Shown piece by piece: positions 1-13,600 of a stretch of 64,000 bases of DNA. The stretch spans positions 42,674,001 to 42,738,000 of the forward strand of contig CM044857.1 of the NCBI GenBank assembly GCA_024500155.1, read 5' to 3'. The notes under the pieces are model-generated. The model was not told the DNA's origin. It made no database searches and was given only the letters and a program-made list of their open reading frames with translations. Origin of the DNA: Chenopodium formosanum. Its lineage: Eukaryota; Streptophyta; Magnoliopsida; Caryophyllales; Amaranthaceae. A program made the translations under genes and the position numbers. How positions within the stretch are numbered: the first letter of the stretch is position 1; each line of letters opens with the position of its first letter.

Positions 1-36
<36 letters not shown>
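1..36. repeat. TA dinucleotide microsatellite
   Basis: Nearly pure alternating TA with one C interruption at the left edge of the window. It probably continues outside. No gene is associated with it. Confidence 0.9.
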
Positions 37-49
37 AGAAAAAAAAAAT

Positions 50-180
50 CGGGTTGGCCTGCAGCCCGGCCCAGCCTGCTAGGCACGTGGGCCGTGCGAT
101 GGGCTAGGGTGTGCCAAAACTTGGCACGGCACAGCATGGTCCGCCGAGGATCCAGCACGGCATGGCCCGACACGAGCCCC
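50..180. repeat. GC-rich GGCACGG-type repeat tract, interrupted by a MULE
   Basis: A GC-rich stretch of GGCACGG/GGCCCGG-like words stands out against AT-rich surroundings. The same composition resumes at 4200-4245, just beyond the Mutator-like element. The tract was therefore one block before that element inserted. Its own class is unclear; GC-rich word repeats of this sort occur in some plant hAT-type elements, but no ends were identified. Confidence 0.5.
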
Positions 181-508
181 ACCCAGGCATGAAAATTTTT
201 AGCTACACCCTCCTTTAGCTATTGTTGTCTACTCCCCCCCTTGAAGCTACGTCGTTTTGATCATTTCTGGCTTTTCTTTTATTTATTTTTTTTTTCTTTT
301 TTTTTTCTTTTTTTTTCTTTCATTCCTTTTTTTCCCCCTTTTTTTTTCCTGACTTTCCTTCCTTTTTCCCCTCTTTCCTTTTTTTTTCTAATTTTCCTTA
401 CTTATTGTTCAAGCTACGTATATATTTCAATTTCAACCTAATTTTTGCATTTTTGTCTCTTTTTTTTGTTCATTTTCTCTCTCTAGATCGTTCCTTTTTC
501 TCTCAAAT

Positions 509-1825
509 ATGGATGAATTCATGATTATAGATGTTGATCGTGATTTCGAACTTCAGCATTCTTCCATTTCTGAGTTTGATCGTTATTGTGAAGTTGTTTT
601 TCCGTCTTCTACTGGATTACTGAATTCATTTGTTGATCAATGTAAGTTGATTTGATCATTTTTGTTGTTGATTCTGTTGTTTTATGAATGTAATTTGTTT
701 GATTATGATGAATGTGAGTTGTTTTGATTAATTTTGTATTTTGATTTTGTTGTTCATACGTGTAATTAGTTTGATTGTGATGAATGTAAGTTGTTTTGAT
801 CATTTTTGATTTTGATTTTGTTTGTTTTATGAATGTAATTTGTTTGATTATGATGAATGTAATTTTGTTTCTGTTTTAGTTGTTTAATGAATTTGATTTG
901 TTTGATTATGATTAATGCTAGTTTTTGAACTGATTTTGCTTTTATTTTAGTTGTTTTATGATTTTGATTTGTTTGATTAAATTGTTTTTGATTTAGTTTT
1001 ATTTGTGAATTTTGATTTTGATTTTTGATTACGCTACTGTGTACTATTATTTTGAACAGTTGTATAATTTAAATGATCATTATCAATTACACTAATATTC
1101 TGTAATTTATTTTATTTAAATATTTTGATCATTTTTATTATGCTAAATGATCATTTATATATGTACTGTTTTGTATTTGTACATATCTGTTATTCATTAT
1201 GTTCATTTTTAAAAACTTATGCAGTGGGTACTAGTGATCAATCTTATAATGCTAAATGATCATTCATAAAGCTTATATATCAATTTTATTACTGTTAAAT
1301 GAAAGTTCATAGTCGATAAATGTTCAATTTTATTAATGCTAAATGAATATTTATAATGCAAAATGATAATGATAAATGAACACTTTAATAATGCTAAATG
1401 TTCATTCATAATGTCAACAAATTAATTTTAATAATTATGATCAAATAGGTAATGATAAATGATCATTTATAATGATTATGTTTAAATATTGAACATGTAT
1501 GCCAATGTTTGTGTTCATTTGTTTAATATGCAGTGGGAAAAAGGATGAAATTGTTGTTGAAGAAGCAAGTAAATTTGAGTTACTTAATGGTAAAGAAGCA
1601 GAAGCTTATGAAAGGTACAATGAATATGCTTTTAAGAAAGAGTATAGTATTGTCCAAGTGCGTGCTCCAAGAAAAAGCCAAGTTCCTTCAAGTGCTCCAA
1701 GTAATGTTCAAGTTTCTTTAAGTGTGCCAAGAAAAAAGGTTCAATTTCGTCCAAGTGTTCCAAGAAATTTTCAAGTTCCTCCAAGTGTTCCAAGAGATGT
1801 TCAAAGTGTTCAACGTGGTAGCTAG
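509..1825 (+). pseudogene. Decayed FAR1/FRS-like coding remnants inside the MULE
   Basis: A candidate first exon (509-641) opens with ATG, reads 44 codons and ends at a CAAT|GTAAGT donor. A second block after a TATGCAG acceptor (exon from 1534) contains the phrase GKEAEAYERYNEYAFKK, which resembles the start of the FAR1 DNA-binding domain (acidic/aromatic lead, then AYEFYN-YA-GFS). The rest of that block is a degenerate repeat of SVPRxxQVP-like units of about 12 residues, ending at a stop at 1823-1825. Direct joining of the two exons gives the wrong frame, so a middle exon is missing or the gene is broken. FAR1-family proteins derive from MULE transposases, so this may be the element's own relic or a captured host fragment. 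Confidence 0.5.
642..985. repeat. About 72-bp tandem repeat within an intron-like region of the MULE
   Basis: Four to five degenerate copies of a unit of about 72 bp. Each carries GTAAGTTG-TTTGATCATTTTT, a TTTATGAATG word and a GATTATGATGAAT word. Copies begin near 642, 713 and 785. The array starts at the candidate splice donor of the first FAR1-like exon. Confidence 0.7.
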
Positions 1826-2238
1826 TCAACATATTTCTTCTAAGTATGATAGGTTGTTAGTTTTTTTTGACACTAATATAGCGAATAGGTTGGCAAATAA
1901 TAATAAGTAAGAATTTGGATTGAAACAATATATATTTGTTCGAGCTTAATTTTTTTTTTTCTGATAAATGGTATGTAACTGAACATAATTTGTTTTGACA
2001 CTGAACATTTGCCTTTTTGGTTATGAACATTTTATTGTATTTCGTTATAACTGTTACGTGATTGAACATATTTTATTCTGATAATGAACATATGACTTCT
2101 TGATAATGAACATTTTCATTCCAGTAAAAAAAAAAATATGTATGTATATGTATATAACAAGCACTAGTGAATTAAAAAAAATATGAATATTAATGTACTT
2201 GATCAATTAGAATTCTATAAATGATCAAATATCCGAAA

Positions 2239-3122
2239 GAATAATATTTTTAGTAATCAAAGCTTCCATAAATCTTCTTGATCCTTTTCTATTGCCTCTA
2301 AATTATTGCAACGTGTGTTTTACTCTATATAGAACATCACCACAATATATAGTGTTTGTATATCAATATATATGCATAAACATTATATTGATATTACAAA
2401 TTTAATGAATGTTCAATTGGCAAAACAAAAATGTACATTCTGTTTTATATAAATGAACAAATTATCACAAATAACATGAACATATATAGTCTAACCAAAA
2501 TTCAAAATATACATGTTCAAGAAGATATATATAAATGAACATTAATTATCTTTCAATTATGTTACATGAACCTAAATAATCTATATCAAAGAATAATATT
2601 TGTAGTAATATAAGCTTCAATAAATCTTCTTGCTCCTTTTCTATTGCCTCTAGCTTCTGTTTAATCCAAATAGCATCAATTGAGCAATGTATTGTATTCT
2701 CAGCTTCTTGATTTGGTTTATCTATAATTCAAACAAATTACAATGTCAATGTGTGTATTCATTGTTATGAAAATGAACATTATGCTATATGTCAAATTAA
2801 CTTACTTGTGGTTCAACATGTTTCTATCAAAATATGATTCCCACCAATTACTATGTTATTCATTTTTATCTTTTAATATGATTGATGGCATTATCTCCTT
2901 TTAAATATAGGCTTAGAGTTTCCATCTGTAAATTATTGCAATGCGTGTTTCACTTTATATAGAACATCACTACAATATATATTGTGTTTGTAAATCAATA
3001 TATATGCATAAACATTATATATATTGATATTACAAATTTAATAAATGTTCAATTGGCAAAACAAAATGTACATTCTGTTTTATATAAATGAACAAATTAT
3101 CACAAATAACATGAGCATATAT
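2239..3122. repeat. Segmental direct duplication within the MULE
   Basis: Segment 2299-2488 is repeated at 2929-3122 with few differences; both carry TATATAGAACATCAC and GTTCAATTGGCAAAACAAAA words. The adjoining 60 bp (2239-2298) is repeated separately at 2591-2653. Read on the minus strand, the 2591-2740 copy is an open, Glu/Lys-rich, coiled-coil-like frame, so part of an exon of unknown origin may have been duplicated. No function can be assigned. Confidence 0.7.
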
Positions 3123-4208
3123 ATATATCACAGATAATGTAAGTGACAATATGTGATTTATTTTTGAACATTTTTAAAAATAGAATCATCAAAGGTTTAT
3201 GATGAATGAGCAATATGTGATTTATTTTTGAACATTTTTAGACATGTGAATGAACATACATTAACATATGTGTGAATAATATACACAGAACCAAATGAAC
3301 ATCTATGTATAAAATTCGAATAAGCATCTATCAATATTAGAGCAAAAATGTATGTAGTATAATATTCAAATGACGCTCATGAGCATATAATTTAATATGA
3401 AGTTAAACATGTATTATTATAATCTATGTGGATATTTTCAACATGAGAATAAACATGTACGTATTTACATTCAAATAGACATATGTTTAAGTACCAGTAA
3501 ACATTCATTAATATGTAAAGATTATAAACAAAATTAGGGTAATCTTCTCTCAAGAATAAACCCTGGCTAGTAGATGTAAGGTAAGAATGTAAATGATCAT
3601 ATACTAGTATCATAATGAACATTTATCAAATTGAAAATGGACATTTGTTCAGCATCGTCTTCTCCGACGGAACCTTCGAAGTGTTCTTCTCTGTTTCATT
3701 TCTACTAATTAAAAATACCACCAAATATAGTAGATTTTAGTCTATTTTGCACAAAAATAAGTGTAATTAACTATAGTAGAGTTTGTTTTAGAATATCAAA
3801 ACGCAAAAAATATAAAATCTAGGGTTTACATTCAAAATTCTACTTAAATGGACAAATTCTTACTCTTCTTTTTCGGAATTTAGTTGCGATTGACGAACTT
3901 CATCTCGAATGTAGACATTTTTACATGTTTTGATGCAATTTGCAGTAATTTTGAAGATTTTTTTTCTTGAATTGTAGCGATTTTGAGTATTTGAAGAGAG
4001 AGAATATGGTGTTGAAGAGAAATGGAGAATAAACTGCAAAATCTAACTAGTGCGATGCGGGTGGGGTTTACCATGGTTAGTGGGTGGTAACTGCAAGTGG
4101 TTAGTGGGGTGTGGTTAGTGTGGGTAAGGGTTTTATTGTAATTTCTGGGGGGGGAGTAGGTAATAATGGCCAAAGGGGGGGTGTAGTGAATAGGAATTAA
4201 CCCAGGCA

Positions 4209-7200
4209 CGGCCCGTGACGGCCCCGATACGACACGATGCCCATCTTTACTCCCAGCCTTTAAATGTATAATCCTTACTATTATGTCAAACTTAGTTTGG
4301 TGTAATTCACATACTCTGTAATATAGGATAATAATAATTGTTTATAGAGTTTTGGAATTACCAAATGAACAATTTCACATACTGATAATCATTCATTGAT
4401 AAATTGGAATGGAGTGGAGTTATAAAAAACATTTGCATCACAAAAACAGGGAAACCTTCTACGAACGATACCACAAAAGGTTACTTGATAGTCTTATACA
4501 CCCCTTCCAATAAACTTAGTATAAGTTACATTTTTCTTCATAGTCTAATTTAATATAGTTACCGCTTTCAATTGATTTCATTATTGACTTACCACTTTCA
4601 ATTGATTTCATTTTTGACAAACGTTATATTGAATAAACTCTAATATGGCATACCACAACTAACCCACTTACGGTATACTAATGTCTACTTGCATTGTAGG
4701 GTGATAATAGGTCGCTTTTACCATAAAAATAGTAGTGTAAATATATTTATAACAGACGTAATGTTCCGTCGTACCACACGCACTGATGTACATTGATCAA
4801 AGTTTGCGTGACATAACATTTTGAATAGCCTACAAAATTCATTTTTACTGAAATGATGTGTTACATATGTGTCTCTTCTAGCATCATCAGATTAACAAAC
4901 ATAAATACAGTTATACAGTACCCTGCAATGCTGGATTTGTGCAATACTAAATCATAGCAACATGAGCTAGAATAATCAGCAAAAGATAAGTTTATATACA
5001 AATCCGAAAAACTTTACAGCACAGTCCAACATACCACCATGTTGCATTAGAAACTTGTATATTCCTACAGATGACTTGTTCCCTCCTGCAGCATAAAAAG
5101 ATTACCTCTTTCCGAATTTGGCTTTTCTTCCCTAGATTGCATAACATCAATCCCATTGAGCCAAATTTGCTCTTAATATGAGAGCAAAAATTGTCAGAAT
5201 TCACACCCTTTGGCAAGCCAATTTAAATATAACCTGAGAGCAACATGTAGGCTATGCGATACCACATTATATTGGCACGCACCACATAATTCATCCTATC
5301 AAAGGTATTGAATGACCTTTCCGGAGCTTTTTTGCAAAGCACTTGTGATACCATTCACAACTCCAAGCATATCACTGAACTTGTTAATGTATGAGATTGG
5401 GCACAAATTCAATTTGATCCTGCTCTAAGCTATCAGAGGGGCAAACCTACATGAGATAGTTCCATAATGCCCTCTGCCACTTGTATAGAAGAAGACTGTT
5501 CAAAAAACTAGTTCTGAACCACAGAGAGGAAGGGCAATGGATCCTACCTCGAGTACAATTACCAATTTGTCCCACTCCTAAGGTTCACCATACAACTAGT
5601 TCTCTAAACAGCCTTATAGCTACTTATTTGAGTTAATGATTCCAAGCATATCAATTCCGGACATTGAGCTCTAGTAGCAGGCAGGTGGTGTTCATAAGGC
5701 TATTATTCAGAATCTCAGCTATATGTATATATTCCATTCTCAGAAAATCAGTATCTCGCTTGGGAAGTTAATGCAACATTATTATAGGTGTTTTAAGACC
5801 TGAAATACCCCTCAGCATGATGCAGGAAGCGGGAGCTACTAGCTAAAATACACAAAATCAATTACCATATAAAACTAAAACAATGTTTTGTACATGTTTA
5901 ATCAATCATAGTATGGATCCTATATCCTCTATCAGTAGTTTGATACATCTGGGATTTGTTATTTATATATAGCTGTCCATACTAACCTTTCTTAAATATA
6001 ATATAAAATCAACAACGGACAGCAATTAACTACAAAGAAACAGATTTTGCCGAATCCACCCCAAGCTAGAAATTTTCTAGTTACCTGCTAGATTTCAAAA
6101 TCTGACTGCATCAACCCAACAATCCAATATTCCTCGACAGACCACCGGAAAATATTCACATAACCAACGGCAGAAAACCACTAACAAAATTAAGTAGATT
6201 TCTAACAATATAAATAAGTCACTATCTTTCAAAGACATCCTCTCTTTGTGCATCAGCGACTTCATCAGACAAAAGCAAAATGCAGAGTATCATACCTAGG
6301 CATTTTCTTGTAGCTTCTTGTATAAATTAGGTCAGTAAAACCTATCAAGCTAAAGAAAATCTTGTGGCATATGGACAGGAAGGATGAAGAAACATTTAAT
6401 CACTAAAAGGCATTAAAAAAGATGAGCTTAGAAGGATAGAAAAACAGATCTCTTAGCATCAAGCACTTTGAATCAAGGTTTCCAAGTATCATTTTCATGG
6501 TTGTTCCATACCTAGACTCAAGTGACCGTATAGCACCAATTTATTTAACTCAGTCTTTCAGAGTAGAAATAGCTTCAAGATTATTGCCAAGCCATATCAA
6601 CCAGAAATCATTTTAAAGTAGGAAATTCTAAACTTTAATCAACTTTACATGTAAAGTTAAAAAAAGGCTTCCTCAATTGGAGAGATTTAAAAAATAAAAA
6701 AAAAGTTTACAAAGAATTTGGAAAGCAAAAAAGACTTAAATCATGCTATATTTTATACACAGTTGTCTTCTTTAGAAGAGACTTGGGTACAAACAAAAAA
6801 GAGTTGGATGACTCATTTTTCACAACTCATAGAATCATAGCGCATCCCTGCCCAAGATCACCAAGCAAAGACCTAGAATTTCTCCTCTATAATCCACCTC
6901 GAGAAGAAGTTATTGTTTAGCAAAGAAAATCCTAGCTCAAAAAGGTTTTAAATAAAATTCACATACCATAGCCAAAAGGAAGGTAGTTACTTGATAACAA
7001 TAGTACTCAAGTTTGATAATATAAAGTGATGTAAGTTATTGACTAGACTCATCGTCCCAAATTTGAGATAACGTTTTACTCTATTAGATGATGACATGAT
7101 TAATGACCATTCAAGTTATTTTGAAAATGAAGATCTAGCTCTCTTGCTCACTTTCAGGAATTGCTGACCAATAAAAGCATACACAAGGGTTTTTTAAGTA

Positions 7201-7668
7201 GAAATTACTTACGCAGTACAGAAATCAAAGATTAAAAAATCATAATCAACTATTAGCTACAGAAACAATTGGCATGGAGTTGATGGAACCATGACAAAAT
7301 TTCAAGGAGATTTCAAGATGAGTCAAAAAACCTCCTTGATACTTGAAATCAAGTGCATCAATTTTCAGTTAGTACATCAGAAAGAAATAGAACAAAAAGA
7401 ACAAGGACTAAAAACAACACAAGAACTACAAAGGGGGACATGTAGCTTATGAGCATTAAACACTGAGAAGGAAGTTAGCTAAAAATTATTTACAACATAA
7501 TCAACTTTCAAGCATAGGGTTTATATGGAAATATATTACTTTGAACTAATATGGTTTCAAATAAAACCTTAGTTTATCATAAATTTACTACTTTGTATCT
7601 AATCTTTATTCATATTGAAGAACACTAAGTTACCCACATTTTTAATGCCATCCCAATTCAACTTCGAG
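4209..7668. other. Intergenic region downstream of the PHD-finger gene
   Basis: No coding frame with recognisable similarity was found on either strand. The DNA is AT-rich with short runs of A or T. It lies 3' of the minus-strand PHD gene, so its right part probably contains that gene's 3' UTR and polyadenylation sites; none could be pinned down. The left edge (4200-4245) is the continuation of the GC-rich tract. Confidence 0.6.
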
Positions 7669-10600
7669 TTAATGATAACGACACTTTCGGCATGCTTTCA
7701 ACCTAAGCTTGTAGGCTTCCTTCTTATTACACTCCTTAGTCGCAAGTTCCTTGGCCATTTTAACTTCATCGGTCTTCTTGGCAAGCTCAATGACCTTACC
7801 TTGGAGCTCCTTTTTTGTCGACTCAAGCTCACACACAACCTTCCACATTTGTTGACGATTCTTTTTTATTACCTCGTCTAATTTATTCTTTTCATCCTCG
7901 AGATTTTTCTTAAGCTTTTGGATCTCAACATCATATTCTTTACAAATATCTTGATATGTAATGCTTTCTTTTAAAATCTCCTCATTTAGACCATCATCCA
8001 TCTCAATTTTCAACTTCTTTGTAGGCACAAGACACTCCGTAAGCTTCCTATACAAAGTTTGTGTTGGTTGCCTTTGCATAGTTACTTTTGAAAAGGACAA
8101 ATCTTTGGAGTGAAAAGCATGGCTATCTATTATCTCCCCCTCTTCAATATCATAATCTTGAGAGTACTCATCATTTCCATCTAGTATCTCTCCCTCCTCG
8201 AGATCATAATCTTCATAGTAATCACATAACGCCTCCCTCTCCTTGGAACCAAAACCTTTGGAGTGTGAAGCATTACTATGTACCACCTTTCCCTCCTTAA
8301 TATCATAACCTTCGGAGTGCGGAGCGTTCTTATGTGGAAACTCCCCCTCCTTAATAGCATCATTTTCCATGTGTGGGGTGGTGTAATGTAGCATCTCCTC
8401 CTCTTCAATATCCATGACTTGTTCACAAACTTTTGCATCACAAACCCTACAATAAAAGGGAATTGTTATGCCATATTCACCTCCTTTAATATGGTGGATA
8501 TCAAAATTAGTTTGGGCGAACCTTAGAGAAGAAGCACAAATGGCAAATGTCGAGGCTTCACTTCTCCCTAATCCTTGGTTAGTGGAACGGTAACAATTGT
8601 CACTTTGTTGACCACTAGTAGTAACTTCTTTATTAAGAGAATTGTTCAACAAGGGAAGTTTTTGTACATCTAGAGGAAACTCCAAAGTGTTTATTGCAGT
8701 AATTTCTGCAAAACGTTTAATATTGTAAGCTAACAAAAAACATAATCAAGAATTTTCAAAAAAAATTTGAAATCAAGAAAATAAAGGAAAAAAACATAAG
8801 TGTGACTGGAAAAGGTCAAATCTGATTCGAATATAACAGAGGTGATCAACTACGGCCTGACTCAAAAAAGAATGGGTTTGGCTTGGCCTAAAAAGTACAT
8901 TTTTAGTTAAAAACCCGAACTCGACTTGAAAATAGTCGAAAAAGCCTGCCACTTTTATGCAGGTTAGGGCATGAGATTTTATGCTAAGGTCCAACCCGGC
9001 CAATTTTAAAGAATGATATCACTAAAATTTGAAGGAAATCAACATCTTCATCTCAATTTTTGATGGAAATCAACATCTTCATCTTCACATGTACTCTAGC
9101 TTCGAACGCAAGATAATGGCCCCACTTCAATTAGGAACACACCTTATCTTACCACCTTGCACCTTGAAGTGTAAACCCCATTTCTAAGTGCGCCATGAGA
9201 AAGAACTCAAACTACACTATTTGAAGTCATCTGTTTCATGGTTTAAAATAAGGTTAAAAAAAAAATATGCTATACAATACAATACAAGTTAACAACTATC
9301 CTAAAATTTTTATTTTAACATTTGACCAATCAAAAGCACAAAAAAAATACATTATATTTCCCGTTTCCAATAACAAACATTGTTTGATAAGAAAAAAATG
9401 CTCCATACCCAAAACATGTTTATAATAAACTTTTCACAAAAGATTTAAAGAGGAAAGTAGTTGATAGGCTATCTAATAAAAAGTTTTTAAAAGGTTAGAA
9501 GTAGTGAGAGTTAAAAGAGGGTGTAAGGACCAAAAAGTTTAGTATTAAGAAGAGATGATTATTAAAATATGTCTTTCTAAAAATGGAATTGTAAGAGAAT
9601 TATAATAAATAGGTAAAAAAAAAAAAGGGAAGTATAGAAAGTACTCTAAAACAAAAGGAGTACGTATTAAAACTCATAGGGAGTAATATAGATAGCAAAT
9701 TTACAAATTAGTTCAATTCCTCCATATATCTAGAGAATATTTGAGAAAGCCACAATGAGCTTAGCTAATAAAGGAGTTATCAAAGGCACTTTATCCCATA
9801 GCAAACTAACAACACAAGATAACATCCTTCAATTTTAACCAAAACTTTCTACTCAATCACCCTAAGTATAGTTCACCAAAGCACTTTCTTCCCATTCTCC
9901 ATAAAAACCCACAAAGCGAGAGATGTTTGAAGAGCACACTCATTATGAATAGCAAAGAGTCTTCCCCAAAGATAGCTTACTTGTTCACAATGAAGGAAAA
10001 CTTTTAAAGACCGATATTCTCAGATAACCAACTTCCATCTAATTATGTAGCCAACTTATGTCCATGTTGATAGAGCATAACCCATGTTGACCATTACATC
10101 TTCCAAGAATAACTGCAAAAGACTTTTTGTCTTCATATGCATTGTACGAGTCAAATCCAATTTCCAAAAAGGCAAAGAGGGTTGCACAAGCAAAAAATCC
10201 CTTGTCAATACGGCAATTTAAGAAGGAAGGACAACAAATATCTTCAAATTAACAATTATGGGGCTCACTCCAATCAAACACATGTTCCGTTATAAGGACT
10301 TATAACCTAGACCTTTACGAATTTAGTCCTCGAGACGTCTAATTTGTATATGCCTATTTCAATACATGGTAGTCTGGAGACGTCTAATTTGTATATGCCT
10401 ATTTCAAATACATGGTAATCCAAATTGCAAAGCAAGCTAAAGTACATTCCTCACTGCTTTTCAACAAACTAGCATTCTCAACCCTTCAACAAACTACATT
10501 TCGTTGTTACCCACATAAAACATATTATATAACACTCCGTTGAAAAAATTATGCAGCATGCCCCTTTTCAGAACAATCAAATATTTTTTACTGTATACCA

Positions 10601-13600
10601 CTTTTTGAACCCAATACCTAATTTCCAATACTTTTCCATTAACCTCTAATGCTAAAACTTGATACAAGTCACACTCGGGGGATGATCCAAGCCATATCCG
10701 TGTATTCAGGACTTGAAGACACTTTCAAAACTTGCAACAAGTGTCAATAAGAACATACAGGATCAAAGAGATAATGTGAAGGTATTAAGAGAGGGCCAAA
10801 GACCAAGTGCTTCAAATACAAGTAAGATAACATTAGCTAGAAGTATGATGCTTTCCACAACCATCATCCGCTATTATTATCATCTAAAAAGTCAACATGT
10901 TTGAAGGAGTTTTAACGTTTATTTCTTGCTTGTTTTCATCCAGCAAAGACGAGACTTTCTATACGAGTTATTAAAATTAAGTAGCCATACCTCCAACCAT
11001 TATGCTCTTTTGCTAAACTCCATGCTACTCAAACATTACTTAAGATTGCAAGCATTCCCTCCATTTTCTTTAAATTTAACCATTTACTCTAGATTATTAT
11101 ATTAGGAGATATGAGTGGGTATAAGAAAAAGGTTCATAAAGTAAAAGACATGTGGCAAAAAATAGGTGGGTGTAAAAGGTAGGTAAAGTAAGAGATGGTA
11201 AGAGAAAAGTTGTAAACATTAATAGGTAAGGGGGTAAGATAGTTAAATTGTATTTGTCTAACGTAGAATTAAGTAAAATTGGAGACAGCATATACTCAAT
11301 ATAGAAAGTGGGTACATCACAATATAAAAAACACAAGGAGTGCTTTTATGCCATCGAAAATATAATTTCATGTTACAAACTTATGAAAAGTGGTCTAATT
11401 GGTCTCAATAACCTTCACGTTTAGAATAGGGAGTCATGATGTAGTAGAAGGTGACAATTGTCTCTCAATCTCACGAAGCAATAACACTTATCCTTGTGGA
11501 AACACATGTGGCACTAGGTTGTAAGTAGTCTGTAATGCAAACTTTACTACATGGTGAACAAGTAATTAAAGGATAAAACGAGAAAAAAGATTCAGCAGAT
11601 CAACCAAGTGATGCTATCCCTTGAAAAAATTGGAAAGAATCATATCATAAATAGTTGAAAACTTACCTTGATTGGTTATTTTAAGATCAACTTGGGGAGC
11701 TCTTTCTTTGGCATTAATGCCATCTCCTATACTGTTCAACAGACAAAATTCTCGATTGAAGGCTTCAGCATGCACTCCATCCATCTTTAAAGGATTTATG
11801 TTAATAAAGGTGTCAACTCCGTCTGACTCGCATAACTTCTTCTGCATAACAGCTTTTGGTGCAGAAAAATGTCCAAATATTCAACCATGTAAATTAATTA
11901 GCTCCACAAAAAGGAAAAGCTAGATAATTGGCTGATATAGACTCAAGTAGATCATCGCAAAAGTACAACTGTTACCTATGGCTGGAGAACCATGCAAGGT
12001 AGGTTCGCGAGCATCTACCCCCTTCCATGAGAATGTCGATTTCTTACACCTTTTACTCCTAGCTCTCTTGCAATGAGGCCCTAAGGTAGGTATAAGATCA
12101 AACTTAGCTTGAGTCAATCTCTTTCTCTTTATCCCAGAGAAGGATCTGGTACCAATAGCTGGAAGACCCATAACTATAACTTTTTGGGGTTCACCATCCT
12201 CACTAGAAACCTTCTGACAAGCATCAACAGTACCATTAAAAAACCTGATATTCTCATCAGAATGACCTGCATTGTATTTCTCATCCATTTCAAGACTGGA
12301 GTCATCAAGAACCAGAGTTTGATGGGCAAAACAGTCATACGCAACTTCTTCGTATTTTTCAACTGGTTTATCAAGATTGGAAGCTAAGGGAGGAGGGAAA
12401 CAACTCATACTTTGGATAAGTATTTTCCCCGATGGACTTGCTAATAAAACTACTCCCCTCATAATCTCTTCAGGGCATTCCATGAAAGAAGAAACAGCTT
12501 CCTCATACTCTTCTCTATCATTTAATAGATAGTCCAAGGATAGTGAATCTGTATAATTTAGTTCTGAGATGCTATGCTGCGATGATGGTGGCAAAATGCA
12601 CAATGGTTTTATCTCTTCTTCAACATAAACAATTGCATTCTTATCTGGAAATCCCATATAAAAAAATCTAGTTAGATACATGCAATGATCCAATAATAGG
12701 CAGAGAATAATAGTCATTGGAGCTTGCATGATCGGGGAATATAACCACAGAAGGAAGATAAAGTACATTGTTCACTTTCCCTTTCAAGTGCTATAGTAGA
12801 ATCTTCAAAACATTCTTCAGTACTAGCGCCATAGGAATTGAGATCTTCGAATTCCATTGATGGAGAACAGTACTCACAAAACCAATCAAAAGTATCATTG
12901 ACGCTTCCAGGTGATATGCCAATGCAGTATCTGGAAAAAAAAATATACAAAGGTGACATACCAAAAGGAAAGCATAACAATATCTGGTTAACAAACACAG
13001 TTTTAAACAATGTCCCATTCGGCTTTTTTAAGTTATCGTTGTGCACGTACAGGATCATCTACATGTTCTCTCTCTCTTTTTTTTTTTTTTTTTTTTTCAA
13101 AAGCTTGAATGCTTGACTAGAACTGCCAGTTCCCTCAACTAGCCACTAAACCATACAGAGAAAAAAAGACTTACTGGTGCACGGTAGTATCTGAGCACTT
13201 TGAGCAGTAAATCAAAGCATTTGAGAAACCACAATGCCCACAAACGTTGCAAACTTTTACCTAACAATAACAATAAGCTCTTATCAAACACCTGTAATGT
13301 CAATTTCATTTATGATGAAAGCAAATCCTTATGTATGAAATGGACAATAATATAAACACAAGCCTTCAGCCTCAAGTATATAGAAGTACTACATATGATT
13401 AATTTTCATCTGCATGAAACAAGGAAGACCCTAAGATTATTCTCTACCAAATGCACGTATACAAATGATGTAGAAAGTTAAATATCTCAATATGCTTTCC
13501 AGCAAAGCATGTTCCTGGTTTTTTAATCATGATATTTCTCCACAGGAAGTCAATAAGGTAAAATGTTTACACATTCCTTCTTCCCTCGACATCCCCCCCT

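Larger units (their letters stand above)
190..4199. mobile_element. Mutator-like element (MULE), about 4.0 kb, with 9-bp TSD
   Basis: The 9-mer ACCCAGGCA lies directly outside both ends (181-189 and 4200-4208), the target-site duplication length typical of Mutator-like elements. The terminal 50 or so bases form an imperfect inverted repeat: both ends share CTACACCC, a TTTRGC/TTTGGCC-like word and CTACTCCCCCC when one end is read as its reverse complement. The interior is AT-rich with decayed FAR1-like coding sequence (509-1825), a 72-bp tandem array and an internal duplication. No intact transposase is visible, so it is non-autonomous or decayed. TSD and TIR are seen directly; the superfamily is inferred from them. 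Confidence 0.72.

Noticed and set aside
241..441. Phe-rich 66-residue open frame
   Set aside because: It is translation of a T-rich tract inside the MULE and starts at TTG; no coding signal.
4992..5216. 74-residue minus-strand open frame
   Set aside because: No recognisable motif; probably intergenic or 3' UTR sequence of the PHD gene.
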